Of a DNA stretch of 64,000 nt, positions 40,501 through 49,175 are shown one piece after another (within the stretch, counting starts at the first letter, position 1; every line of letters starts with the position of its first letter). The translations under genes were made by a program, and so were the position numbers. The stretch comes from Pseudoalteromonas sp. H105 (lineage in GTDB: Bacteria; Pseudomonadota; Gammaproteobacteria; Enterobacterales; Alteromonadaceae). The notes below the pieces were generated by a model. It was not told the origin of the DNA. It saw only the letters and a list, made by a program, of their open reading frames with translations, and did no database searches. The stretch is from contig NZ_LOFH01000011.1 of the NCBI RefSeq assembly GCF_001469215.1, positions 84,641 through 148,640 on the forward strand. The letters are read 5' to 3'.

Positions 40501-40543
40501 ATTAGCTCGTTTTCTATTGAAAGGATTATCAGGGAGTATTCTG

Positions 40544-41125
40544 ATGGAAATAAAACAAAAAAGAATGTCAAACCACCATACTTTTACATTTAATGATGAG
40601 TCGTTAAATTTTGCCTTCAAAGATAAGTCTGGGGCAGACGATTTTGACCTCAACTATGCTGACTTCCCTAAAAAATCATCACTGTCTATTGAACAAAATG
40701 AATGGTTGAGAAATGTTGGTATTTTATGGTGCTTACTTGGGGGGTACAGCATTGGGACTGCAATTTATAAGGGGTTGCCGCTTACAGGTACCGGTTTTTG
40801 GTTGTTTATAGGCTTAATATGTTTAGTTTGGTTTGCGCTTACTAAAACTAAGTATTCCATTTTCAAAACTGAAGCTGGTAACGTTTTTGTTATACAGGAC
40901 AGTAAGCATGACACAATTATTTCAGAGATAGACAATCGTAAAAAAGCACAGTTACTAAGATGGTATGGCGATATAAATTTAGAAAACGAATTGGAAAATG
41001 AAATAAGTAAATTCAATTGGCTAGTAAAAAATAATGTTATGTCTCAAGCTGAAGCAGAAGAAAAAATTGCACAAGTTGAGTTTGCTCATAGTAAAGAGAG
41101 TAATCAGCGAGAGTTCTTAAACTAG
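40544..41125 (+). CDS. Membrane protein of unknown function
   Basis: A 193-residue protein from ATG at 40544, with AGGGAG eight bases upstream. It has a soluble N-terminal part (about 1-55), two hydrophobic helices (about 63-80 and 87-105), then a basic and helical C-terminal half that is probably cytoplasmic and includes a Glu-rich coiled stretch. No family was recognised. Confidence 0.6.
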   Translation: MEIKQKRMSNHHTFTFNDESLNFAFKDKSGADDFDLNYADFPKKSSLSIEQNEWLRNVGILWCLLGGYSIGTAIYKGLPLTGTGFWLFIGLICLVWFALTKTKYSIFKTEAGNVFVIQDSKHDTIISEIDNRKKAQLLRWYGDINLENELENEISKFNWLVKNNVMSQAEAEEKIAQVEFAHSKESNQREFLN

Positions 41126-41197
41126 CTACCTACTTGCGCATTAAAACTATTAAAAATGAACTTACTTTTTGGGTGAGCATTTAGCGTACACCTACTC

Positions 41198-41265
41198 ATT
41201 GAACCCATATAGGAACTCGATTATGGTTAAACACCAAAATTATTAATTAAAACGCGCTGTTTTAT
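41198..41265 (+). repeat. Dispersed island repeat, copy 4
   Basis: ATTGAACC, ATATAGGAACTCGATTATGG and TTA, then an AT-rich segment with TTAAAACGCG. It lies about 27 bases before the PhzF-family gene. Confidence 0.62.
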
Positions 41266-41291
41266 CGCTCTATTATACAAAGGAGAAGTAA

Positions 41292-42155
41292 GTGAATATC
41301 GAGGTTGTTTTGGTTAATTCATTTACAGTCAATGGAAAAGGTGGCAACCCTGCGGGTGTCGTTTTAAATGCCGATAAACTGACGGATATGCAAAAGTTGA
41401 AAATTGCACAGGCAGTGGGTTACTCGGAAACAGCTTTTGTGTCGAGTGATGACGAAGCTGATTTTGAAGTTTCTTTTTTTACAACGACCGATGAAGTTGA
41501 TTTTTGTGGGCACGCAACGTTAGCTACTTTTTCTACTTTGTACCAAAAGGGCATACTTACTGCTGGCACTTATACTCAACGCACCAAGGTGGGCATATTA
41601 TCTGTGACTATCGAACCTAGTGGCAAGGTAATCATGGCGCAGCAATTACCACAAACGCTAGCGTGTTTTTCATATCAAGAAATTTCAGCGGTTATTGGCA
41701 TCGAAAGCAGCATCTTGCAAAGCACTCGGTTACCGATTGAGGTCATTTCGACCGGCCTCCCCGATGTGATTATTCCTGTGCCTCATGGGTATTTAGACTT
41801 CATAGAACCAAATGACGAACTTATCGCAGCATTTTGTAAAAAATGTAACGTAGTTGGTTTTCATGTTTTTGAGCTTTGCAGCGCTGGCAGTTTATTAACG
41901 GCGAGTTGCCGTAATTTTGCACCACTATTTGGTATCTCTGAAGAATCAGCTACGGGTAGCTCAAGTGGGGCACTTGCATGTTATTTGACAGAACATTTAG
42001 CTTTGGGCAGTGAATATATTTTTGAGCAAGGTAGAGCAATGGGGTGTACGTCAATAATTACAGCATCCATAGAATCAGATAACGCAACTGTAACCAGCGT
42101 TAAAGTAGGTGGCTTTGCCAGTATCATCGAGACAGTAATGATTCCTTTAATGTAA
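41292..42155 (+). CDS. PhzF-family isomerase
   Basis: A 287-residue protein with GTG start and AAGGAGA seven bases upstream. The fold is that of diaminopimelate epimerase and proline racemase, but PhzF enzymes use a Glu: here the conserved Glu in GYSETAFV (about residue 46). FFTTTDEVDFCGHATLA and ATGSSSGALACYL are the paired PhzF blocks. Most PhzF homologues outside phenazine clusters have unknown substrates, and no phenazine genes are present. Confidence 0.87.
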   Translation: MNIEVVLVNSFTVNGKGGNPAGVVLNADKLTDMQKLKIAQAVGYSETAFVSSDDEADFEVSFFTTTDEVDFCGHATLATFSTLYQKGILTAGTYTQRTKVGILSVTIEPSGKVIMAQQLPQTLACFSYQEISAVIGIESSILQSTRLPIEVISTGLPDVIIPVPHGYLDFIEPNDELIAAFCKKCNVVGFHVFELCSAGSLLTASCRNFAPLFGISEESATGSSSGALACYLTEHLALGSEYIFEQGRAMGCTSIITASIESDNATVTSVKVGGFASIIETVMIPLM

Positions 42156-42168
42156 GGTGATAATTTGT

Positions 42169-42528
42169 ATGAATATACTATTTTTACTGTTGTCTTTGTT
42201 AACCTTTATTGCAATGGGAGCGAATGCCAATTTATTTGTGGCATGGAATATTTTACCTATTGTATTTGTTGCGATTGTTTATAACAAAACGGACTTTAAA
42301 GGTGCATTAAAATCGAGTGTGTTTCATATGATTTTGGGCACGACCTTATTGCATATTGTTTTCCATACTGTGATGTATTTTGATATTGGTAAAGCAGCTA
42401 CAGGGTCTTCAACAGCGGCTCTTGGCTATATTTTCTTTCCTATTCATGCAATGTTGTTTGGCGGCCTAGTTTACTTACTTTCTAAAGCCATAACGTTTAT
42501 TTGTGTAAAACCAATTCAACGTGAATGA
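42169..42528 (+). CDS. Four-helix membrane protein, function unknown
   Basis: A 119-residue protein from ATG at 42169, with TAAGGTGA upstream; GTG at 42157 is less likely. Four hydrophobic segments span about residues 3-20, 24-40, 52-75 and 88-108. It starts 13 bases after the PhzF-family stop and is probably cotranscribed. Confidence 0.6.
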   Translation: MNILFLLLSLLTFIAMGANANLFVAWNILPIVFVAIVYNKTDFKGALKSSVFHMILGTTLLHIVFHTVMYFDIGKAATGSSTAALGYIFFPIHAMLFGGLVYLLSKAITFICVKPIQRE

Positions 42529-42885
42529 TGTAATGAAAAGTAGCTGATGATTTACATTGCCTCTACTAATTTAAAGCTGCTGGTGCAAAGCCTACGCCTT
42601 GTTCAACGCTTGCTTCGTTATTAAACAGATGTTTAATTAGCACTATTCCCCCATTATTTTATAACGGCATTCATTTGACGTTACGCTTCCTGTTTTAATT
42701 TTATAGACCTAACCACTTATAATTTATAGATAATTTTACTTTCACTCAATTTAAATCTTGTGGAATTTTAAGGGGATGTTAAATAAATGTATATTTAATA
42801 TTGTATACAATATGTAATAAGTGTATATTTTTTGCGTCGAGGTTAGCTGGACGATAAAAAATCAACAGGATCAAAGGAACATTCA
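42529..42885. other. Regulatory region upstream of the TonB receptor
   Basis: A 357-base gene-free stretch. It contains the best operator copy (42798-42813) in AT-rich DNA about 72 bases before the receptor start. Nothing else was seen. Confidence 0.55.
42798..42813. promoter_or_regulatory. Palindromic operator ATATTGTATACAATAT upstream of the TonB receptor
   Basis: A perfect 16-base palindrome, the fullest copy in the window, consistent with the shared regulator acting on receptor expression. Confidence 0.75.
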
Positions 42886-45879
42886 ATGTTTACATATAAT
42901 AAAAAACAGGCTCGAGGAGTTGGCGTTAAAACGCTATTGGCATCCGCAGTGACGGCTGCATTAATGATGGTACCGGCCGCGCAAGCGGTTGATGGCAGCA
43001 GTGTGGTAAAAGGGCACGTAGTTGCTCAATCTGGTACTGATTTAATAGGTGCAACCATTACACTCAAGCATAAAAGCAAAGGCTTGGTGTATACCATTAC
43101 CAGTAATGCTGATGGTGACTACTTGTTACGTAATGTACCTGTTGGTACCTACGACGTAACCATTATTAAAGATGGTTATCAAACACTCGTTGAAGAAAAT
43201 GTAGCGGTAACTATTGGTCAATCAATCATTCTTGATGTTCAGCTTTATAAAGCAGGCGCAGACATGGAGCGTATTGCTGTTACTGGTGCTGCAATTCGTC
43301 GTGTTGATATGGCGTCATCTACATCAGGGTTAACCTTTAGTGATGCAGAGCTTAAAGCGATGCCTGTAAATACTGGGTTTGAGAGTATTGCATTACTTGC
43401 CCCAGGTACGGCAGCACCGGGAGGTTCAAGTTTTAAGGGCGCTTCGAGTTTTGGTGGTTCTTCTGCTGCTGAAAACGGCTATTATTTTAATGGGTTAAAC
43501 GTAACCAGTATTCGTACAGGCTTAGGTTCAATTCGTCTTCCTTGGGAAGCGATTTCTCAAACTCAAGTTAAAACCGGTGGTGTTAGCCCTGAATTTGGCG
43601 GTGCACTGGGTGGCATTGTCAACGCTGTTTCTAAATCGGGTGACAATGATTTTAAATTTGGTGCTGAAGTACGCTGGGATCCTGATAGTTTACGTAGCCA
43701 GCATGATTCTATTTTTCAAGAGAATGGCACGATCAGTACGAATACTCAGCAAAGTAGCTACGATTTTAAAGAGTTACAATTATGGGCCAGTGGTGCACTG
43801 ATTGAAGACACGTTATTTTTCTACGGTTTATTTGCGCCGCGTCGCGAGGAATCGACAGGTGCTGGCCAAACAACGCATTCAGATTTTTCCCGTGACGAAG
43901 ATCGTTGGTTTACTAAAGTAGATTGGTTTATTAACGAAGATCACTCGGTTGGTTTTTCAGCAATGAATAACAAGCGTACTTGGACTGATAAAACGTATGC
44001 ATACAGCTGGCAAGATAATGTGATTGGTGCACAGCAAGGTGTTGATGCACCCGGCGAAGATGGCGGTAATGTATTCAGTATTAATTATAATGGTTATTTG
44101 ACAGATACATTCTCAGTGTCAGCCGTTGTAGGGCGTGTAACTGAAAATGTGGAGAATGTTGTCGCTTCACCTAATCCAGGTGTGTGGGATGAGCGTGATG
44201 GCTTTAGCACATTGAGCCAGCACACAAACTCATCAGTCAGCGAAGAAGAATATACTCGTGACCAAGCGCGTATCGATTTTAGCTGGGATTTAGATATGCA
44301 CTCTATTGAATTTGGTGTTGATTACACCAATGTCGAAGTGGCATTTCATTCAGGTCAAAACGGCTTAGGTGATGCAGAAGGTTGGTGGACAGCTAAAACA
44401 GCCGGTGAAAATGATATTTCGGGCGCGGCACTGGGCACTGACTTTATTGAACGACGCGTGCGTACCCGTGATGTAAACTCTGATGTTTCATCGTTGGCAT
44501 TTTATATCAATGATTCATGGCAAGCGACAGATAACCTTGTACTTAATATGGGCCTACGTTACAGCCAATTTGAAAATACGGTAACAGATGGTCGCGCTTT
44601 TGTTGATATTGATAATCAAATTGCGCCACGTTTACAAGCAATTTACGACATCAGCGGTGATGGTAGCGCGAAGGTGTTTGCCACTTACGGACGTTATTTT
44701 CAGCCTGTATCGGCTAACATGAATATCACACAAGGTTCTGCCTCAGTTGAGTGGTTTGAGTACTTTGAGTTAGACCAATTAGATAGTAATGGCGCACCCA
44801 GTTTACTCGCTGATGGCTCGCCAAGTCGTGGTGATATGCTGCGCGATAGACGCTGGCGTCAACGTGGTATCACAGAGCCGGGTCTTATTGCATCATCATC
44901 ACTTAAACCAATGTACAGCGATGAATTTACCCTCGGTTATCAACAAGAAGTTTTTGACACGATGTCGGCCGGAGTGCGTGCAATCTACCGCGATTTAGGT
45001 CGTAGCGTTGAAGACACCGATGTAGGCCCTGTTTTAGCTAAAAAGTTGGCAGAAATGGGCATTACTGACAACGTAGGGCAAGGTTCTTATTATGTGTTGA
45101 ATAACCCGGGCGAAGCGATTCAAATGTCGTATGACTTTGATGGTGATGGTCAAGTTGATAATGTGAATTTAAGTGCTGCTGAGCTTGCTTTGCCAGAAGC
45201 TAAACGTAAGTACCTAGCACTTGAATTTACCCTCGATGGTAATGTGACTGATGATTTACGTATTAACAGCTCATACACATGGTCGCACAGTTACGGTAAT
45301 ACAGAAGGGTTGGTGAAAACGGATAATGACCAAGCAGATCCGGGCTGGACTACCTCTTATGATTACGGCGACTTAATGGATCATGGTTATGGTAATTTAC
45401 CGAATGATCACCGCCATGCGATTAAATTTAGTGGCGCATACAACATCACGGATTCATTAACATTAGGTTTAGTTGCGCGCACGACATCAGGGCGTCCTAA
45501 GAGTTATTTTTCTGTTCACCCAGAAGGTGTTGATAGTTGCCAAGCGGGCAACCCATGGGATGCATGTGTCAGTAAATATTACGGCCAAGCATCGCACTAT
45601 GATGAAAATGGTAATCCGGCACCACGCGGTAGCAAAGGAAACTTACCTTGGTTGACGAATATTGATATGTCGTTGACGTATTACACTGACTTTTTTGGCT
45701 CTGATATGACGCTAAAAGGCACTGTTTACAACCTGTTGGATGGCGATAGTGCGCTAGCAATAAACGAAGCGCGTGCTCAATATGGTGATAATGGCTTAGA
45801 GCTTAATCCTGATTACGGTTTAGTGACAAGCCGTCAAGGCGCACGCTATGTGTCATTGACCGCGCGTATAGAGTTTTAA
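42886..45879 (+). CDS. TonB-dependent receptor, Oar-like, with N-terminal carboxypeptidase-regulatory-like domain
   Basis: A 997-residue outer-membrane receptor. The signal peptide ends VPAAQA (about residue 34). A CarboxypepD_reg-like beta-sandwich follows (about 38-120, GHVVAQSGTDLIGATITLKH and GDYLLRNVPVGTYDVTI), then a plug (about 135-250, with GLNVTSIRTG) and a 22-strand barrel ending in ARIEF with terminal Phe. Oar-like receptors of Alteromonadales are often tied to peptide or protein use. The ligand is inferred from the operator to be collagen-derived peptides or hydroxyproline. RBS AAAGGAA lies seven bases before ATG. Confidence 0.92.
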   Translation: MFTYNKKQARGVGVKTLLASAVTAALMMVPAAQAVDGSSVVKGHVVAQSGTDLIGATITLKHKSKGLVYTITSNADGDYLLRNVPVGTYDVTIIKDGYQTLVEENVAVTIGQSIILDVQLYKAGADMERIAVTGAAIRRVDMASSTSGLTFSDAELKAMPVNTGFESIALLAPGTAAPGGSSFKGASSFGGSSAAENGYYFNGLNVTSIRTGLGSIRLPWEAISQTQVKTGGVSPEFGGALGGIVNAVSKSGDNDFKFGAEVRWDPDSLRSQHDSIFQENGTISTNTQQSSYDFKELQLWASGALIEDTLFFYGLFAPRREESTGAGQTTHSDFSRDEDRWFTKVDWFINEDHSVGFSAMNNKRTWTDKTYAYSWQDNVIGAQQGVDAPGEDGGNVFSINYNGYLTDTFSVSAVVGRVTENVENVVASPNPGVWDERDGFSTLSQHTNSSVSEEEYTRDQARIDFSWDLDMHSIEFGVDYTNVEVAFHSGQNGLGDAEGWWTAKTAGENDISGAALGTDFIERRVRTRDVNSDVSSLAFYINDSWQATDNLVLNMGLRYSQFENTVTDGRAFVDIDNQIAPRLQAIYDISGDGSAKVFATYGRYFQPVSANMNITQGSASVEWFEYFELDQLDSNGAPSLLADGSPSRGDMLRDRRWRQRGITEPGLIASSSLKPMYSDEFTLGYQQEVFDTMSAGVRAIYRDLGRSVEDTDVGPVLAKKLAEMGITDNVGQGSYYVLNNPGEAIQMSYDFDGDGQVDNVNLSAAELALPEAKRKYLALEFTLDGNVTDDLRINSSYTWSHSYGNTEGLVKTDNDQADPGWTTSYDYGDLMDHGYGNLPNDHRHAIKFSGAYNITDSLTLGLVARTTSGRPKSYFSVHPEGVDSCQAGNPWDACVSKYYGQASHYDENGNPAPRGSKGNLPWLTNIDMSLTYYTDFFGSDMTLKGTVYNLLDGDSALAINEARAQYGDNGLELNPDYGLVTSRQGARYVSLTARIEF

Positions 45880-45994
45880 TTTCCCCTAGTAAGACGCTGT
45901 AAGAACTCAGCTTTAGTATCTCATGACCGTGTGGTTGAGTACTAAAGTTGGGTTGATGTTTAAGCACATTCTCATTGAGAGCAACGCAGTCTTG

Positions 45995-46025
45995 ATGCCG
46001 AGCAGGCAACTGTTCGGCATTTTTT
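45995..46025 (+). terminator. Rho-independent terminator after the TonB receptor
   Basis: An 11-base stem, ATGCCGAGCAG / CTGTTCGGCAT (one G-T pair), GCAA loop, then five T residues. It separates the receptor from the 3-hydroxyproline operon. Confidence 0.87.
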
Positions 46026-46064
46026 CTGTGAGACTTAAGCGCTTGCACTGTAAAAAACAAAGGT

Positions 46065-46080
46065 ATATTGTATACAAAAA
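46065..46080. promoter_or_regulatory. Operator copy ATATTGTATACAAAAA upstream of the 3-hydroxyproline operon
   Basis: The left half and centre match the palindrome fully; the right half ends AAA rather than AAT. It lies 16 bases before the dehydratase start. Confidence 0.65.
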
Positions 46081-46095
46081 TAACAAAGGATAACT

Positions 46096-47142
46096 ATGAC
46101 CCCTACTTTGTTTTCTCATTGGCAGCAGCCACACTCAGAGTGGTTACATATCCACACCCTAGATATGCATACAGGCGGTGAGCCATTACGCATTATTTTA
46201 GATGGCTTTGAACAGTTAAAGGGACACACCATGTTAGAAAAACGGGCAGATTGTTTAGCGCGTTTTGATGACTTACGAACAGCCTTAATGTTTGAACCCA
46301 GAGGCCATGCTGATATGTATGGCGCTGTTATTACTTCTCCCGAGCGAGTGACGAGTCACTTTGGCGTACTGTTTTTACATAATGAAGGCTACAGCACTAT
46401 GTGTGGCCACGCCATTATCGCACTGGCAACAGCCGCTAAGGATTGCGCCGTTTTTGAATTTAAACAAGGCATAAACGAGCTCAGAATAGACACCCCAGCA
46501 GGGCTTATTAAAGCTTATGTAGCGCTAAACGGGGAGCAATTAGAACAGGTGTACTTTGATAACGTAGCCAGTTATGTTGAAAAACTAGGCTTATCAATTG
46601 AGCTACCGATGTTCGGCACTTTAGAGTGTGATATCGCATTTGGTGGTGCTTACTACGCATTTGTAGATGCGGACACCATTGATTTACATTTAACACCCAG
46701 TAACCATGAGCAAATCATTAGTCTTGGCAAAGCAATAAAACAACAAGTTAATTGCCAATACCAACCTACTCACCCAGTTGATAGTGAACTGAGCTTTTTA
46801 TATGGGGTTATTTTTTACTCCAACTCACAAATCACACAGGGTGTATTTAGTCGTCATGTGTGTATTTTTGCACAAGGTGAACTAGACAGAAGCCCAACGG
46901 GCACCGGCGTCAGTGCTCGCGCAGCGCTTGAGTATGCGAAAGGGCGCTTATCGGTGCATCAGCGCATTGGCATAGAAAGTATTTTAGGCTCTGTGTTTAC
47001 AGTTGAAGTAAATCAATCGTGCCAGTTTGAGTCCATCCCTTCGATTATTCCGCGTGTTAGTGGCAGCGCGCATGTAACCGGTAAGCACACATTTTTAATT
47101 GATCCCCGTGATCCCTTAAAGCAAGGATTTATATTTCGATGA
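46096..47142 (+). CDS. Trans-3-hydroxy-L-proline dehydratase (proline racemase family)
   Basis: A 348-residue enzyme that dehydrates trans-3-hydroxy-L-proline to 1-pyrroline-2-carboxylate. The first catalytic Cys is C103 (GYSTMCGHAII), but the second is Thr268 (DRSPTGTGVSARA). The Cys/Thr pair is diagnostic of this dehydratase, as opposed to the Cys/Cys epimerase at 28977. HTLDMHTGGEPLRII and FEPRGHADMYGA are also typical. The stop overlaps the next start as ATGA. Confidence 0.93.
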   Translation: MTPTLFSHWQQPHSEWLHIHTLDMHTGGEPLRIILDGFEQLKGHTMLEKRADCLARFDDLRTALMFEPRGHADMYGAVITSPERVTSHFGVLFLHNEGYSTMCGHAIIALATAAKDCAVFEFKQGINELRIDTPAGLIKAYVALNGEQLEQVYFDNVASYVEKLGLSIELPMFGTLECDIAFGGAYYAFVDADTIDLHLTPSNHEQIISLGKAIKQQVNCQYQPTHPVDSELSFLYGVIFYSNSQITQGVFSRHVCIFAQGELDRSPTGTGVSARAALEYAKGRLSVHQRIGIESILGSVFTVEVNQSCQFESIPSIIPRVSGSAHVTGKHTFLIDPRDPLKQGFIFR

Positions 47143-48224
47143 ACGATCACTTTTTACAACGCCAGCAATTAATCAAACAAAAAATGGCGCAACAAAACCT
47201 GAGTGCCTTTTTGGTATTAGGGCATGAAAACATTCGTTATTTAACAGGGTTTAGTGGTAACGCGGCGTACGCGTTAATCACAGACTGTGCGCACGTTTTG
47301 ATTACTGATTATCGCTACTTTGAGCGTGCTCAAAATGAGTGCCAAGGCTTTGAGGTGATTAGTAGAGATCGCGATAACGAAACTCTAGGCCGGTGCATTG
47401 CGCGATTTTTAGGGATTAATAGCCAGCTTGGCTTTGATGCCGCTTTTATTAATGTGGCGCTTTGGCAGCAAGTCGCGGCCGATTTACATGCGCATACATT
47501 AATCCCTATTCAGGGGCTGGTGGAGTCACTGAGAATGATAAAAAATGATTGGGAAGTTACTCAAATAAAAGCCGCCGCGGCAATTGCAGATCAAGCATTA
47601 GCGCAGACGCTGCCTTTTTTTAAAGAAGGTGTAACTGAGCGTGAATTGGCTCTTGAGCTTGAATTTAGAATGCAGCGACTTGGTTCAGAAGGCATGTCGT
47701 TTGCCACTATTTTAATGTTTGCAGAGCGCACATCGCTCCCGCACGGTAGCCCAAGTAGCCGAGCTCTCAACATTGGTGATGCAATTACATTAGACTTTGG
47801 CGCAGTGATTAATGGTTATCGTTCTGACATGACCAGAAGTTATGTCTTAGGCGAAGCATCAACAAAACAACGCACGATGTACAACACGGTGGCCAATGCA
47901 CAGCAAACCGCCATTAATTTACTCAAACCGGGCATCAATTGTATTGAGCTACAACACGCTGCGCAAAAGGTGCTTGACGATTCTGGTTATGGGGCGTTTT
48001 CAGGTCAGGGTTTAGGCCATGGGTTGGGCCTTTTTTTACATGAGCAGCCATTTATTAATAGCCATTGTGGCCATGTCCTTGAAGCGGGCAACGTGATCAC
48101 TATTGAACCGGGTATTTATATTCCAGACTTTGGCGGTGTTCGTTTAGAAGAAGATATTTTAATAACAGCCACAGGGTTTGACGTGTTAACCCATGCGCCA
48201 AAACCGTTTGAGTTGGAACCCTGA
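47139..48224 (+). CDS. M24 Xaa-Pro dipeptidase/aminopeptidase
   Basis: A 361-residue cytoplasmic metallopeptidase. Creatinase N domain about 1-125, catalytic domain 135-355. Metal ligands D219 (LDFGA), D230 (SDMTRS), H294 (GLGHGLGL), E323 (IEPGIY) and E337 (RLEEDI) are intact. It is coupled to the dehydratase by a four-base overlap and is only distantly related to the peptidase at 25951. Its place in the operon suggests peptides with 3-hydroxyproline or proline after the scissile bond. Confidence 0.92.
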   Translation: MNDHFLQRQQLIKQKMAQQNLSAFLVLGHENIRYLTGFSGNAAYALITDCAHVLITDYRYFERAQNECQGFEVISRDRDNETLGRCIARFLGINSQLGFDAAFINVALWQQVAADLHAHTLIPIQGLVESLRMIKNDWEVTQIKAAAAIADQALAQTLPFFKEGVTERELALELEFRMQRLGSEGMSFATILMFAERTSLPHGSPSSRALNIGDAITLDFGAVINGYRSDMTRSYVLGEASTKQRTMYNTVANAQQTAINLLKPGINCIELQHAAQKVLDDSGYGAFSGQGLGHGLGLFLHEQPFINSHCGHVLEAGNVITIEPGIYIPDFGGVRLEEDILITATGFDVLTHAPKPFELEP

Positions 48225-48225
48225 T

Positions 48226-49170
48226 ATGCACATAATTGATAAAACACACATAGAGAATGCACTCAACTTTGAGACGTTATTAATGGCGATGCAAACGGGG
48301 TTTGCACATGATTTTGGTATGCCAAAACGCAATGTGTATCCGTTAGATGCAAGTAATGACAATCACGATGCATTTGCGGTTTTACCAGCTTGGAATGAGC
48401 AAGTGATAGGGGTGAAAGCGTTCACGTATTTCCCTACTAATGCTCAATCAGGGTATGAGTCCTTGTACTCTAAAATTATGCTGTTTTCGCGTCAGCATGG
48501 TGAGCCGTTAGCATTAGTGGATGGTACACGGATTACGTTATGGCGAACGGCGGCGGTGTCAGCGTTAGCGAGTCGGTATCTTTCACGAGAAGACAGTGGC
48601 CATTTAGTGTTTTATGGTAGCGGTAATTTGGCTGAGTATATGATACGCGCTCACCTTACGGTTAGAAACATTAAGCGTGTGACATTAATAGCGCGCAATG
48701 TGGAAAAAGTGACGGCTTTGCAGGCACGTCTACAAAACATATTTGCAGATGTTGAGTTTGTGATAGGGCAAAGCAATGAAGCAATAATTTACAGTGCCGA
48801 CATTATAAGTTGTGCAACGGGCGCATCAGAACCTTTGTTTGATGGCAATTGGCTAAGGGGGGGAACGCACGTTGACTTAATTGGTAATCATCACAGTGAT
48901 GCGCGCGAATGCGACAGCATAACGATAAGCCGCAGTCGGGTATATGTAGATAGCCGTGCAAATGTTTTAGCTGAAGCCGGAGAGCTTTTAATCCCCATTA
49001 AAGAAGGGGTTTTTAGTGAACAAGAAGTGTGTGCTGAGCTTGCTCAATTAGCACAAGAAAACAACTATGCACGCTTAAACGAAACGGATATAACCTTATT
49101 TAAATCAGTCGGCACAGCACTGAGTGATTTAATTGCCGCTAATCATGTATATCAGTCTCTACAAGGTTAA
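48226..49170 (+). CDS. Ornithine cyclodeaminase/mu-crystallin family, probable 1-pyrroline-2-carboxylate reductase
   Basis: A 314-residue NAD(P)H enzyme from ATG at 48226, one base after the peptidase stop region; an in-frame start at 48193 would overlap it. The Rossmann segment HLVFYGSGNLAEYMIRAH, the substrate Lys in VIGVKAFTYFP, the DGTRITLWRTAAVSALAS helix and GTHVDLIGNH are family hallmarks. In trans-3-hydroxyproline pathways a family member reduces 1-pyrroline-2-carboxylate to L-proline, which fits the dehydratase two genes upstream. Confidence 0.88.
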   Translation: MHIIDKTHIENALNFETLLMAMQTGFAHDFGMPKRNVYPLDASNDNHDAFAVLPAWNEQVIGVKAFTYFPTNAQSGYESLYSKIMLFSRQHGEPLALVDGTRITLWRTAAVSALASRYLSREDSGHLVFYGSGNLAEYMIRAHLTVRNIKRVTLIARNVEKVTALQARLQNIFADVEFVIGQSNEAIIYSADIISCATGASEPLFDGNWLRGGTHVDLIGNHHSDARECDSITISRSRVYVDSRANVLAEAGELLIPIKEGVFSEQEVCAELAQLAQENNYARLNETDITLFKSVGTALSDLIAANHVYQSLQG

Positions 49171-49175
49171 AAATA

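Larger units (their letters stand above)
39876..40543. other. Intergenic region with operator, MITE-like element and repeat
   Basis: A 668-base gene-free stretch. From left to right: the operator copy (39896-39907), the MITE-like element B (39967-40187), the TAAACTGACCTTGC segment (40245-40258) and copy 3 of the dispersed repeat (core 40433-40464). Confidence 0.6.

Noticed and set aside
41292..42155. Phenazine biosynthesis
   Set aside because: Only a PhzF-family gene is present. No other phz gene lies in the window, and most PhzF homologues have other roles.
32290..42885. A complete chromosomal integron
   Set aside because: No integrase gene or attI was seen, the spacers are longer than usual attC sites, one gene is reversed, and the putative ends are only loosely inverse. 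Kept as a hypothesis in the findings.
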